A DNA stretch of 64,000 bases from Pseudomonas sp. GCEP-101 (GCF_025133575.1 NZ_CP104011.1:5960965-6024964), one strand, 5' to 3'. Positions 51,065 to 62,189 are shown, counted from the stretch's first letter. The notes: generated by a model not told the origin, from the sequence alone. Made by a program: numbers and translations.

Positions 51065-51538
51065 ATGCAGTACCCGCAGCCGCAGAACCTGCCGCAACTC
51101 CCGCTGTTCCAGGAAGCACTCTGGGCGAGCGGTACTGCTCCCCTGCTTCCGGAGCTGATGGACGATGAGCCCGCCGCCGAGGAAAGCGCCTTCAGTGAAA
51201 TCGCCCTGCGCGGCCTTCCCGGCCAATGCCTGATGCTGCTGGCGCCGATGCTCCGCGAGCTGAGCGAAGAGAGCGACTCGCGCTGGCTCACCCTGATCGC
51301 CCCGCCCGCCAGCCTGACTCCGGACTGGCTGCGCAAGGCCGGCCTCAACCGCGAGCGCATCCTGCTGCTGCCGGCGCGCGATCAGGCCGCTGCGCAAGCC
51401 CTGGCATGCGAGGCGTTGCGGCTGGGCAATAGCCATACCGTGGTGAGTTGGCTGAATCTCAACGAAAAAGCGCGCACGCAACTGTCCCGCGCCGCCGTTG
51501 CCGGCCAGGCGCAGAGCCTGAATATTCGTCTGGGTTGA
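51065..51538 (+). CDS. sulA: SOS cell division inhibitor SulA
   Basis: A 157-residue protein. SulA binds FtsZ and blocks septum formation during the SOS response. FSEIALRGLPGQCLMLLAPMLRELSEESDSRWLTLIAPP and WLRKAGLNRERILLLPA match the RecA-like fold. AGGAGA precedes the ATG, 13 bases after lexA, so it is expressed from the LexA-controlled promoter. Confidence 0.93.
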   Translation: MQYPQPQNLPQLPLFQEALWASGTAPLLPELMDDEPAAEESAFSEIALRGLPGQCLMLLAPMLRELSEESDSRWLTLIAPPASLTPDWLRKAGLNRERILLLPARDQAAAQALACEALRLGNSHTVVSWLNLNEKARTQLSRAAVAGQAQSLNIRLG

Positions 51539-51582
51539 TCCGATCGAGGAAGCTTCGCCGCGAACACGGCGAAGCGCGGAAC

Positions 51583-51822
51583 TCAATGCAGGACGCGCGG
51601 GCCTTCGTCGTCCATGCTCATGTCGCCGCCTTCGGCGAGACGACCGGCCATCTGCACACCGACATTGAACATCGCCTTGGCGATCTCGATGTGCTGGCCC
51701 TGCAGGAAGCCTTTGGCATCGGCGGAGAACTCCAGGGTCACCAGTGCCTCCTCCTCGTCCGCGCGACGCAGCACGATACGCCCGTCAGGCAGCTCGACAA
51801 TTTCCAGAAATGAGGTTGGCAT
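51583..51822 (-). CDS. Conserved hypothetical protein
   Basis: A 79-residue acidic protein (FLEIVELPDGRIVLRRADEEEALVTLEFSADAKGFLQGQHIEIAKAMFNVGVQMAGR). It looks like a small conserved pseudomonad protein always placed near lexA-sulA. No signal peptide or membrane segment. ATG at 51822 has GGAGA eight bases upstream. Function unknown. Confidence 0.82.
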   Translation of the reverse strand: MPTSFLEIVELPDGRIVLRRADEEEALVTLEFSADAKGFLQGQHIEIAKAMFNVGVQMAGRLAEGGDMSMDDEGPRVLH

Positions 51823-51929
51823 AGCGACGTTCTCCACAGCAGAACGCGTAGTGTAACAGCCACATCCGCTACACCCTAGCCAAAGCTTGCACGGACCGAC
51901 CGGAAGGCCGGCGCAGTGTGAAATGGGAA

Positions 51930-52451
51930 TCAGAGCTCGGTGAGCGACGCGCGGAAGCGCAGCACCAGTTCCTTGAGGGACTTGCGCCAGCTTTCCAGCT
52001 CATCGTTACCCAGCTCGGCCGGCGCCTCGTCGTCGACATTCACCGCTTGAATCAGCGGCTGGGTCGGATCGACCTTGGCTTTCTTCGGCTCGCTCGGCGG
52101 CTGGAACAGCGCGGCATAGGCAGCCAGCAGGCGCCCCAGCCAGGCTTCCGGCGATTGCGCCAGCTCGACCATTTCCGCCAGCTCCGGGCTGGGCGCGGCG
52201 GCCAGCACCTCGGCATTGAGCAACTGGTCGACGCGCGGCGCACCCGCCTGGGGCAGGCGGTAATAACCGGCAATTTCATGGGCCACGCCCAGCACCGCTC
52301 CGTAGAGATGGAACAGCGCCGCTTCGCGCTCGGCCTGGATGCGCGCCTGGGCATTCATCGCGCGCGCCGTTTCGGCGTTGCGCCAGGCTTCCAGGGCAAG
52401 GCCGGCGAAGAACAGCTTCTGATTGGTGCGGGTATAGAGTTCGTTCGCCAT
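51930..52451 (-). CDS. Conserved hypothetical helical protein (DUF6586-like)
   Basis: A 173-residue mostly helical protein beginning MANELYTRTNQKLFFAGLALEAWRNAE, with ALFHLYGAVLGVAHEIAGYYRLPQ in the middle and WRKSLKELVLRFRASLTEL at the end. I recall a DUF6586-type family for this start, but the name is uncertain. Lies 68 bases after topA on the same strand. ATG at 52451 is chosen because it begins the conserved stretch; an upstream GTG would overlap topA. Confidence 0.78.
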   Translation of the reverse strand: MANELYTRTNQKLFFAGLALEAWRNAETARAMNAQARIQAEREAALFHLYGAVLGVAHEIAGYYRLPQAGAPRVDQLLNAEVLAAAPSPELAEMVELAQSPEAWLGRLLAAYAALFQPPSEPKKAKVDPTQPLIQAVNVDDEAPAELGNDELESWRKSLKELVLRFRASLTEL

Positions 52452-52519
52452 GACCTGAGCCCTCTGCAGTCGACGTCGGCAGTATAAGCGCGCCCCGCCT
52501 GGGCTGGGCGCGCCTTCCA

Positions 52520-55126
52520 TCAGCGCTTGTCTTCGACCTTCCACTTGCCGCCGTCGAAGAACGCACGCCAGCCGGTGGGCTTGCCATCGACTTCGGACTG
52601 CACGTACTGCTCCTTGGTCTTGCGGCTGAAGCGGATCACCGCCGGGCGGCCATCCGGGTCTTTCGCCGGAGCGGCGAGCAGGAAGTGGTACTTCGGATCC
52701 AGCTCATCCTTGTGCGGCAGCAGTTCGGCCACCAGCGGAGCACGGGTCTCGCGGTTCTTCGGGAACTGGCTGGCGGCCAGGAACAGGCCGGAAGCGCCGT
52801 CACGCAGTACGTAGATGTCGTCCACCTTCTCGCACTTGAGTTCCGGCATGCGGATGGCGTCCATCTTCGGCGGCGCAGGCTCGCCGTTCTTCAGCAGCTT
52901 GCGGGTGTTCTTGCAGGTCGGGTTGGTGCAGCCGAAGAACTTGCCGAAGCGGCCGGTCTTGAGCTGCATCTCGCTGCCACACTTGTCGCATTCCAGGCTC
53001 GGGCCTTCGTAGCCCTTGATGCGGTACTGGCCTTCTTCGATCTCGTAGCCGGCGCAATCCGGGTTGTTGCCACAGATGTGCAGCTTGCGCTTCTCGTCGA
53101 CCAGGTAGGCGTCCATGGCGGTGCTGCAGATCGGACAGCGGTGCTTGCCACGCAGTACGCGGGATTCGGATTCGCCTTCGTCATCCGCGGCGATCTCGTC
53201 GCCCGGAATCAGGTTGACGGTGGCCTTGCAGCGCTCCTTGGGCGGCAGGCTGTAGCCCGAGCAGCCGAGGAACACGCCAGTGGAAGCGGTACGGATCATC
53301 ATCGGCCGGCCGCACTCGCGGCAGGGGATGTCGGTCAGGGTCGGCTGGTTGGCGCGCATGCCGTCGTTGGCAGCCTCGGCCAGGTCGAGTTTCTTGCGGA
53401 AGTCGCCATAGAACTCGTCCAGCACGTTTTTCCAGTCGCGCTCGCCCTGGGCCACGTCATCGAGGTTCTCTTCCATGCCGGCGGTGAAGCCGTAGTCCAT
53501 GAGGTTGGAGAAGCTCTCGTTGAGGCGGTCGGTGACGATGTCGCCCATTTTTTCCGCGTAGAAACGGCGGTTATGGGTGGTGACGTAGCCACGCTCCTGG
53601 ATGGTAGAGATGATCGCCGCGTAGGTGGACGGACGGCCGATGCCGCGCTTTTCCAACTCCTTGACCAGGCTGGCTTCGGAGAAGCGCGCCGGCGGCTTGG
53701 TGAAGTGCTGGCTCGGGTCGAGCTTGAGCAGCTTCATGGCGTCGCCCTGGTTCATTTCCGGCAGGACGTCGTCCTCGCCCGGCTTGCTCTGCTGCGGCAG
53801 CACCTTGGTGTAGCCGTCGAACTTGAGGATGCGGCCCTTGGCGCGCAGCTCGAAGTCACCGGCAGCGGCGCTGACGGTGGTGGACAGGTACTCGGCCGGC
53901 GGCATCTGGCAGGCCACGAACTGGCGCCAGATGAGGTCGTACAGGCGCTCGGCGTCGCGCTCCATGCCCGACAGCTGGGTCGGACGCAGGTTGACGTCGG
54001 AAGGACGAATCGCTTCGTGCGCTTCCTGGGCGCCTTCCTTGCTGGAGTAGAAATTCGGCTTGGCCGGCAGGTACTTCTTGCCGAACTCGCTGTCGATGAA
54101 GCCGCGCACCATGTCGATGGCGTCGGCCGACAGGTTGGTCGAGTCGGTACGCATGTAGGTGATGTAGCCGGCTTCGTAGAGACGCTGGGCCATCATCATG
54201 GTCTTCTTCACGCCAAAGCCCAGGCGGTTGCTCGCGGCCTGCTGCAGGGTGGAGGTGATGAAGGGCGCCGAGGGCTTGCTGGAAGTCGGCTTGTCCTCGC
54301 GCTTGGCGATGCTGTAGCTGGACGCCTTGAGTTTCTCCAGCGCGGCGTTGGCCTGGGCTTCGTTCAGCGGTTTGAAGGCTTCGCCCTTCTCGCGCACCAC
54401 TTCGAAGCGGACCTTGTCGCTCTTCGGGGTGGCGAGGTCGGCGTGGACTTCCCAGTACTCTTCCGGGACGAAGGCGCGGATTTCGCGCTCACGCTCGACC
54501 ACCAGCTTCACCGCTACCGACTGCACGCGGCCGGCAGACAGGCCGCGGGCGATCTTCGCCCACAGCAGCGGCGAGACCATGTAGCCCACCACGCGGTCGA
54601 GGAAGCGGCGGGCCTGCTGGGCATTCACGCGGTTGATATCCAGCTCGCCAGGCTGGGAGAAGGCCTCCTGGATGGCCTTCTTGGTGATTTCGTTGAAGAC
54701 CACGCGCTTGTAGCGCGAGTCGTCGCCGCCGATGGCCTCGCGTAGGTGCCAGGCAATGGCCTCCCCTTCGCGGTCCAAGTCGGTTGCGAGATAGATGGTG
54801 TCGGCATCCTTGGCCAGGCGGCGCAGCTCCTCGATCACCTTTTCCTTGCCGGGCAGGATCTCGTACTTGGCCTTCCAGCCGTGCTCCGGATCGACGCCCA
54901 TGCGGGTGAAGAGCTGGCGCTTGGCCTTCTCCTTCGGCGACAGGGCCGGCGCTTCGGCGGCAGCCTTGCGTCCTTTGGCCGCAGGCTCCTTGGCAGCGGA
55001 AGAGCCGCTGGTGGGCAGGTCGCGGATGTGGCCGATGCTCGACTTCACCACGTACTGGTTGCCCAGGTACTTGTTGATGGTCTTGGCCTTGGCCGGTGAT
55101 TCCACGATGACCAGCGATTTACCCAT
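52520..55126 (-). CDS. topA: DNA topoisomerase I
   Basis: An 868-residue type IA topoisomerase that relaxes negative supercoils. TOPRIM at the start (SLVIVESPAKAKTI, TDLDREGEAIAWHL), nucleophilic tyrosine in YITYMRTDSTNLS, and three C-terminal zinc fingers: CRECGRPMMIRTASTG with later cysteines, CPICSTAMDAYLVDE with CGNNPDC, and CDKCGSEMQLKTG with CTNPTC. It ends in a basic tail (FFDGGKWKVEDKR). The Ala/Lys-rich insertion near residue 45-65 is typical of pseudomonads. Confidence 0.96.
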   Translation of the reverse strand: MGKSLVIVESPAKAKTINKYLGNQYVVKSSIGHIRDLPTSGSSAAKEPAAKGRKAAAEAPALSPKEKAKRQLFTRMGVDPEHGWKAKYEILPGKEKVIEELRRLAKDADTIYLATDLDREGEAIAWHLREAIGGDDSRYKRVVFNEITKKAIQEAFSQPGELDINRVNAQQARRFLDRVVGYMVSPLLWAKIARGLSAGRVQSVAVKLVVEREREIRAFVPEEYWEVHADLATPKSDKVRFEVVREKGEAFKPLNEAQANAALEKLKASSYSIAKREDKPTSSKPSAPFITSTLQQAASNRLGFGVKKTMMMAQRLYEAGYITYMRTDSTNLSADAIDMVRGFIDSEFGKKYLPAKPNFYSSKEGAQEAHEAIRPSDVNLRPTQLSGMERDAERLYDLIWRQFVACQMPPAEYLSTTVSAAAGDFELRAKGRILKFDGYTKVLPQQSKPGEDDVLPEMNQGDAMKLLKLDPSQHFTKPPARFSEASLVKELEKRGIGRPSTYAAIISTIQERGYVTTHNRRFYAEKMGDIVTDRLNESFSNLMDYGFTAGMEENLDDVAQGERDWKNVLDEFYGDFRKKLDLAEAANDGMRANQPTLTDIPCRECGRPMMIRTASTGVFLGCSGYSLPPKERCKATVNLIPGDEIAADDEGESESRVLRGKHRCPICSTAMDAYLVDEKRKLHICGNNPDCAGYEIEEGQYRIKGYEGPSLECDKCGSEMQLKTGRFGKFFGCTNPTCKNTRKLLKNGEPAPPKMDAIRMPELKCEKVDDIYVLRDGASGLFLAASQFPKNRETRAPLVAELLPHKDELDPKYHFLLAAPAKDPDGRPAVIRFSRKTKEQYVQSEVDGKPTGWRAFFDGGKWKVEDKR

Positions 55127-55218
55127 GGATCGGAAGATTCCTGCGTCGAAAAGATGAATTTATAAGGAGGGAGGAGCTAGGAGCGGCACCGCTATATATA
55201 GTGGCGGTCGCGCCAAGG

Positions 55219-55482
55219 TCAAGCTTGGGTTTCGCCGGACGGGCCAGTCAGAAGCCCCAGCGGATCCTCTTCGACGCTCACCAGGGCGAAGCGCGGGACC
55301 TTCTCGCCGTTCACTTCCACTGCCTCGGTGAACATGCTCAGCGGGCGCACCCACACACCGAATTCGCCGTACAGCGCCTGGTAGATCACCAGCTCTTCCT
55401 CGGTTTCCGAATGCCGGGCGACGCCGAGCACACGGTACTGCTGTCCCTTGTAATGTCGATACAGTCCGGGCTGCAAGTGCAT
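55219..55482 (-). CDS. DUF1653 domain protein
   Basis: An 87-residue protein: LQPGLYRHYKGQQYRVLGVARHSETEEELVIYQALYGEFGVWVRPLSMFTE is the DUF1653 pattern. Widespread in bacteria, function unknown. GAGGGGAAC precedes the ATG. It stands alone between topA and fadA. Confidence 0.9.
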   Translation of the reverse strand: MHLQPGLYRHYKGQQYRVLGVARHSETEEELVIYQALYGEFGVWVRPLSMFTEAVEVNGEKVPRFALVSVEEDPLGLLTGPSGETQA

Positions 55483-55564
55483 GTCGGTTCCCCTCGGCCG
55501 GCCAAAAGGCGGCGATTGTGCTCATTGCGCGGCCGCCGGGCAATCCCCGCCCGACAAAAACGAA

Positions 55565-55587
55565 AGCCGGGGCACAAGGCCCCGGCT
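55565..55587 (-). terminator. fadA terminator
   Basis: Stem AGCCGGGGC / GCCCCGGCT with a 5-base loop; on the minus strand TTTCGTTTTTG follows. Confidence 0.85.
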
Positions 55588-55604
55588 CTCCCATCGACGA
55601 AAGC

Positions 55605-56780
55605 TTAGACGCGTTCGAAGACGGTGGTGATGCCCTGGCCCAGGCCCACGCACATGGTGGACACGCCCAGGGTACCGCCGTTCTGTTTCATCACGTTCAG
55701 CAGGGTGCCGGAGATACGCGCACCGGAGCAGCCGAACGGGTGACCCAGGGCGATGGCGCCGCCGTGCAGGTTGACCTTCTCTTCCATCTTGTCGAGCAGC
55801 TTCAGGTCCTTGAGCACCGGCAGGGCCTGTGCAGCGAAGGCTTCGTTGAGCTCGAAGAAGTCGATGTCGTTGATGGTCAGGCCGGCGCGCTTGAGCGCCT
55901 TGTTGGTCGACGGAACCGGGCCGTAGCCCATGATCGCCGGATCAACGCCCGCCACTGCCATGGCGCGAACCACGGCCATCGGCTGCACGCCGAGGTCCTG
56001 GGCGCGCTGGGCGCTCATGACGATCATGCAGGAAGCACCGTCGGTGATCTGCGAGGAAGTACCCGCCGTCACGGTGCCGCCCTTCGGGTTGAAGGCTGGC
56101 TTCAGGGCCGCCAGGCTTTCCAGGGTGGTTTCCGGACGGATGGTTTCGTCGAAGTCGAAGACCTTCAGGAAGCCATTCTCGTCGTAGCCTTCCATCGGGA
56201 TGATTTCGTCTTTGAACTTGCCTTCCTGGGTCGCTTTCCAGGCCAGCTGGTGCGAACGCACGCCGAACTTGTCCTGCGCCTCGCGGGTGATGCCGTGCAT
56301 CTTGCCCAGCATTTCGGCGGTCAGCCCCATCATGCCCGACGCCTTGGCGGCGTAGAGGGACATGTGCGGGTTCGGATCGACGCCGTGCATCATGCCGACG
56401 TGGCCCATGTGCTCCACGCCGCCGATGACGAAGACGTCACCGTTGCCGGTCTGGATCGCCTGCACGGCGGTGTGCAGGGCGCTCATGGACGAGCCGCACA
56501 GGCGGCTGACGGTCTGCCCGGCGCTGGTGTGCGGGATCTGGGTCATCAGCGACGCCATGCGCGCGATGTTCCAGCCCTGCTCCAGGGTCTGGTTCACGCA
56601 GCCCCAGATCACGTCCTCGACTTCTGCCGGGTCGATCTTCGGGTTGCGTGCCAGCACGCTGCTGATCAGGTGCGCGGACATGTTTTCCGCGCGGGTGTTG
56701 CGGTGCATGCCACCCTTCGAACGGCCCATCGGGGTGCGGCCGAAGTCGACAATGACGGCGTCTCTCGGATTCAGGCTCAT
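55605..56780 (-). CDS. fadA: 3-ketoacyl-CoA thiolase, beta subunit of the fatty acid oxidation complex
   Basis: A 391-residue thiolase that cleaves 3-ketoacyl-CoA to acetyl-CoA and a shortened acyl-CoA. Nucleophile cysteine in VSRLCGSSMSALHTAV near residue 92, NEAFAAQALPVL, GGAIALGHPFGCSGARISG, and the second cysteine in STMCVGLGQG. It lies 30 bases after fadB and forms the alpha2-beta2 complex with it. Confidence 0.97.
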   Translation of the reverse strand: MSLNPRDAVIVDFGRTPMGRSKGGMHRNTRAENMSAHLISSVLARNPKIDPAEVEDVIWGCVNQTLEQGWNIARMASLMTQIPHTSAGQTVSRLCGSSMSALHTAVQAIQTGNGDVFVIGGVEHMGHVGMMHGVDPNPHMSLYAAKASGMMGLTAEMLGKMHGITREAQDKFGVRSHQLAWKATQEGKFKDEIIPMEGYDENGFLKVFDFDETIRPETTLESLAALKPAFNPKGGTVTAGTSSQITDGASCMIVMSAQRAQDLGVQPMAVVRAMAVAGVDPAIMGYGPVPSTNKALKRAGLTINDIDFFELNEAFAAQALPVLKDLKLLDKMEEKVNLHGGAIALGHPFGCSGARISGTLLNVMKQNGGTLGVSTMCVGLGQGITTVFERV

Positions 56781-56810
56781 AAATTCACTCTCGCTCTATT
56801 CGTTGCGCAC

Positions 56811-58958
<2,148 letters not shown>

Positions 58959-59429
58959 CAACTGATCTCCACGCTAGGGAAGCTTGAAATCACACGTCGG
59001 ACACCGTGTATCGGGACCGTTCGGCAGCGCCGAGGATAGTCCCAAAGCTGGCGGCACACCCGCCGACGCGATAGCCGGGGCGTTATGTTGGATCCTTCGC
59101 GCGTGGCAAACGATCGATTCATACGCCCGTTTGATTTGGGTGCGCCCACCTTCTAGCAAAAGCCAATGCTTGTCAATCCGCGAGACGTAACAGTCGCAAT
59201 GCGGCCGGGGCGTCTGGGGCGGAGCATTCAGCGCAGCCCTGATGCCCTATTCATCACGCCTATCGTGACACTTGTTACCTGGCACCGACGTCCCGACAGC
59301 CACTGTTCAAACCCCATGGCCCGCGCTAGAGTCGGGCGCAATGGCGATCTGCCTTCTGCCAACGCCGGCGGACGCCTGGAACCTGGATACAAAACAACAA
59401 GAAGCCCATGGCTCCAAGGAGTTGGAACG
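58959..59429. other. 471-base divergent region between fadB and the secreted protein gene
   Basis: No supported gene. It should hold the fadBA promoter (with the PsrA-like operator at 59107-59133) and the promoter of the gene at 59430. The rest shows no strong hairpin, repeat or tRNA. The open frame running from 59166 into the downstream gene is not supported as coding before 59430. Confidence 0.6.
59107..59133. promoter_or_regulatory. Degenerate double PsrA operator upstream of fadBA
   Basis: CAAACGATCGATTC (59107-59120) and CATACGCCCGTTTG (59120-59133) each match the PsrA box at nine of ten specific positions and share one base, exactly the geometry at psrA. Seventeen of 27 bases are the same as in the psrA site. 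Confidence 0.72.
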
Positions 59430-60236
59430 ATGCCCAGCCGTCCGCTTGTGCGTCTGCTGTCTGCGCTCGCGCTCACCACCCTGCCCCTCTTCGCTGCCGC
59501 CGACGCCGCCAGCGACCTGCTCAACGTCCACCAGACGCGCCTCGCCGCCCAGCGCAGCCTTGGCGATTTCTTCATGTTCAACGCGATGGAAGGCGACCAG
59601 AAGTACGCCAAGATGGTCGAGGCCTCGTCGCAGAACGCAAGCGACGCCCTGGGCAAGCTCGGGGAAATGCCCGGCAACGAATCGAAGAAGCTCAAGGCCG
59701 AATTGCAGGACGAGTGGAAGGCCTACGCCGGCCAGCTGAAGACCCTCACCGGCGCGCTGGACAAGAGTGGCTATACCGACCTGCAACCGGTAGCCGATCT
59801 CGCCGCACAGAACCGCAAGCTGCTGGAGACCGCCGAGCAGCTCTATACGAAGATCCAGGAGGAAAGCGGCAGCAAGGTACCGCCGCTGACCCAGCAGACC
59901 CGCGAGCAGAGCCTGCTGATGCAGGACATCGCGGTGGACTATGCCTCGCGCAACGCCTCGGTGGGCGCCAGCTTCTTCGGTGGCGGCGAGGAACGCCCGC
60001 TGGACGACCTGGCCAACCGTTTCGCGATCAACCTGGTGAAGCTGCAACAGGCGCCGCAAACCACGCCGGAGATTGGCCAGGAGCTACGCGGCGTGGCGAT
60101 CAAGTGGCGTTACATCGAAAAGTCGCTGCAGAACTACAACCAGAACAGCGTGCCCTTCCTGATCAACAAGTACTCCGACCGCATCATCGAGGACCTGGAG
60201 AAAGTCTCCGGCCTCTACGCGGCGCAGCAGAGCTGA
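59430..60236 (+). CDS. Secreted helical protein of unknown function
   Basis: A 268-residue protein with a signal peptide (MPSRPLVRLLSALALTTLPLFAAADA). The mature chain is nearly all predicted helix (QTRLAAQRSLGDFFMFNAMEGDQKYAKMVEAS, LKTLTGALDKSGYTDLQPVADLAAQNRKLLETAEQLYTKIQEE), reminiscent of four-helix-bundle sensor domains, with no transmembrane or output domain. AAGGAG precedes the ATG at 59430. I do not recognise the family. Confidence 0.8.
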   Translation: MPSRPLVRLLSALALTTLPLFAAADAASDLLNVHQTRLAAQRSLGDFFMFNAMEGDQKYAKMVEASSQNASDALGKLGEMPGNESKKLKAELQDEWKAYAGQLKTLTGALDKSGYTDLQPVADLAAQNRKLLETAEQLYTKIQEESGSKVPPLTQQTREQSLLMQDIAVDYASRNASVGASFFGGGEERPLDDLANRFAINLVKLQQAPQTTPEIGQELRGVAIKWRYIEKSLQNYNQNSVPFLINKYSDRIIEDLEKVSGLYAAQQS

Positions 60237-60241
60237 TCGCT

Positions 60242-60721
60242 TCAGGCATGCTGTTTAAGGAAGGTGGCGACCCGTTCGAGGTCGCTGCTGTCGCCCCGCT
60301 CCCCCCAGTACAACGCCAGGAACTGGGGCGTCGCCTCGACCATGTAGACGTCCCTGGGCAGGCTGGCCAGCGCCTGCGCCAGTTCGGCCGGGGCGCTCGC
60401 CTCGCGCCAGCGGTCCAGCCAGACGCCGGGCGCGCTCTGCCAGTAGCACCAGACATCGCGATTCCGGCCGCGGGCGCGGTGGTATTGCGCGCACTGCCGC
60501 GGCGGCTGTCGCTCCAGCCAGTGCGGCCACTCCTGCTGCGCCATCTGCATCGCCAGGCCCAGGCGCCGCGCCTGCAGGCGCAGGTCCATCTGCCCGCGCT
60601 GGCCGCGCGAGGGGATCAGCCAGGTCAGCGGGCTGAGCACCAGTGCGATGAGAAGAATTACCATCCAGGTGGTCATATCGGTTATACCGGTCAACAGGTC
60701 AAGCACGGCCATTAGGGCCAT
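60242..60721 (-). CDS. Small membrane-anchored protein of unknown function
   Basis: A 159-residue protein with one N-terminal membrane helix (TTWMVILLIALVLSPLTWLIP), then a basic stretch (RGQMDLRLQARRLGLAMQMA) and a Trp-rich cytosolic or periplasmic domain (NRDVWCYWQSAPGVWLDRW). Convergent with the previous gene (5-base gap) and divergent from the universal stress protein. Start uncertain (60721, 60712 or 60676). Confidence 0.7.
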   Translation of the reverse strand: MALMAVLDLLTGITDMTTWMVILLIALVLSPLTWLIPSRGQRGQMDLRLQARRLGLAMQMAQQEWPHWLERQPPRQCAQYHRARGRNRDVWCYWQSAPGVWLDRWREASAPAELAQALASLPRDVYMVEATPQFLALYWGERGDSSDLERVATFLKQHA

Positions 60722-60756
60722 ACTGATTAATAACGAGTCCCCCGGAGGAGACGTTC

Positions 60757-61197
60757 ATGCCCTACCAACACATTCTGGTCGCCGTCGACCTGACCGAGGA
60801 ATGCGATCCGGTGATGAAACGGGCGGTCGCGCTGGCCAAGGCCAACGATGCCCGGCTCTCGGCGGTGCATGTGGTCGAACCCATGGCGATGGCCTTCGGC
60901 GGCGACGTGCCGATGGACCTGTCGATGCTGCAACAACAGCAGTTCGACCAGGCCAAGGAGCGCCTGCACCAGTTCACCCTGACCTACGCCGAAATCACCA
61001 GCTCCCAGTGTCACCTGGTCTACGGCCAACCCCGCCAGGAAATCCACCGACTCGCCGACGAGCAGGACTGCGACCTGATCGTCGTCGGCAGCCATGGCCG
61101 CCACGGCCTCGCCTTGCTTCTGGGCTCCACCGCCAACGATGTGCTGCACGGCGCGCCCTGCGACGTTCTTGCCGTGCGCCTGCAGAAAACCAGCTGA
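60757..61197 (+). CDS. Universal stress protein (UspA family)
   Basis: A 146-residue Usp: YQHILVAVDLTEECDPVMKRAVALAKANDARLSAVHVVEP at the start and the nucleotide-binding DLIVVGSHGRHGLALLLGSTANDVLHGAPCDVLAVRL at the end, matching the G-2x-G-9x-G(S/T) ATP motif. GGAGGAG is just before the ATG. Often under RpoS or anaerobic control; nothing in this promoter proves which. Confidence 0.92.
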   Translation: MPYQHILVAVDLTEECDPVMKRAVALAKANDARLSAVHVVEPMAMAFGGDVPMDLSMLQQQQFDQAKERLHQFTLTYAEITSSQCHLVYGQPRQEIHRLADEQDCDLIVVGSHGRHGLALLLGSTANDVLHGAPCDVLAVRLQKTS

Positions 61198-61215
61198 GTC
61201 GGCTTCAGCAAACGA

Positions 61216-61233
61216 CGGGCCCTCCGGGGCCCG
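61216..61233. terminator. Hairpin after the universal stress gene
   Basis: CGGGCCC and GGGCCCG form a 7-bp stem with a 4-base loop between convergent genes; no long T-run, so moderate confidence only. Confidence 0.55.
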
Positions 61234-61240
61234 CTTCGTT

Positions 61241-61927
61241 TCAGGCGCCGAGCATGTCCCCGCTCATCAACAGCGGCCGCACCTTCTGCAACTGCGCCTC
61301 CAGCGAATAGCTCATGCTCGACGCCATGGAGAAGAAGCTGAGGAAGGCCTTCAGGTTCGAGTCGCCCTCGCAGGTCTCGTGAATCCGCTGCCAGAACGCC
61401 TGGTTCACCAGCTGCAACTGCTGGAATTGTTTCACCAGCCCCTTCAGCTCCCAGTCCGCATGCCGTCCCTCGCGGAAATTGAAATACTGCCGCATCAGGT
61501 ACAGGGACACCGCGCGCAGGATGAATTCCTGGTTGCTGGCGAACGGCAGGTGCTGCTGCGCCATGGGCTTGAGCTTGCCCAGCAGCGGGCAGGCGCTGGT
61601 GGCCATGATCACCCCCAGCAGTGCGCGCAGGCCCTCTTCCAGGCCGACCTGCTTGGTGTACTCGCGCTCCGGCGTGCGGACCTGCACCGCCACCTTCTTG
61701 AACGCCGGCAACCCACGGAAATCCTCGATCACCCGGTGCAGATCCACCGCCGCCGGGCAATGGCTGTGCTGCGCCGGGTTCAGCGGGCAGTTGCTGCAGC
61801 GATTGTTCTCAAGACGCGTCCAGCGTGGGGTCTGGGCAGCTATCTGCGGGTCGTACTGACGCTCCAGCTCGATGCGGTATCTGAACTCGTGCTCATCATC
61901 CAGGGTGATGCGGTACTCAATTGCCAT
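61241..61927 (-). CDS. Uncharacterised protein with a CxxC cluster
   Basis: A 228-residue soluble protein. N-terminal beta-rich part (MAIEYRITLDDEHEFRYRIELERQYDP), then NNRCSNCPLNPAQHSHCPAAVDLHRVIEDF, with Cys44, Cys47 and Cys57 and two histidines that could bind a metal or cluster, and a helical C-terminal half (ILRAVSLYLMRQYFNFREGR). I do not recognise a family. It stands between the stress protein gene and uup, transcribed with uup. Confidence 0.82.
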   Translation of the reverse strand: MAIEYRITLDDEHEFRYRIELERQYDPQIAAQTPRWTRLENNRCSNCPLNPAQHSHCPAAVDLHRVIEDFRGLPAFKKVAVQVRTPEREYTKQVGLEEGLRALLGVIMATSACPLLGKLKPMAQQHLPFASNQEFILRAVSLYLMRQYFNFREGRHADWELKGLVKQFQQLQLVNQAFWQRIHETCEGDSNLKAFLSFFSMASSMSYSLEAQLQKVRPLLMSGDMLGA

Positions 61928-61940
61928 TCGGCCATCCCTT

Positions 61941-62139
61941 AGAACCTATTCAAAATCTGCTGCGCGTCGGCATCACGGCGTTAAAAACAGGCTCGGAAGC
62001 TGCTTGCAGCTAACGCACTTTAGTGTGGCCCTGAAAGGGCGAGCGGAGCGAGTCATGCTCATTTACAGCACGTAAACTCCGCTTCCTCGCCTGTTTTTGC
62101 CTTGTTCTGCTCTAGCTCGCAAGATTCTGAACAGGCTCT
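61941..62139 (-). repeat. Structured dispersed repeat, copy 2 (upstream of the CxxC protein gene)
   Basis: Ends AGAACCTATTCA (61941-61952) and TGAACAGGCTCT (62128-62139), matching as inverted repeats at ten of twelve positions. A 16-bp interrupted stem: AAAAACAGGC (61983-61992) with GCCTGTTTTT (62089-62098), and GGAAGC (61995-62000) with GCTTCC (62081-62086). On the minus strand the loop holds GCTGTAAATGAGCAT. It fills most of the 262-base gap between uup and the CxxC gene. Confidence 0.75.
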
Positions 62140-62189
62140 GACAGTCTTTGATCAGCGATACGCACGGGCACACCGCTGGACCGAACGGA

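Noticed and set aside
59166..59429. Longer start for the secreted protein at 59166
   Set aside because: The ATG at 59430 has AAGGAG and a standard signal peptide; the upstream part would bury the signal peptide and lies over the fadBA control region.
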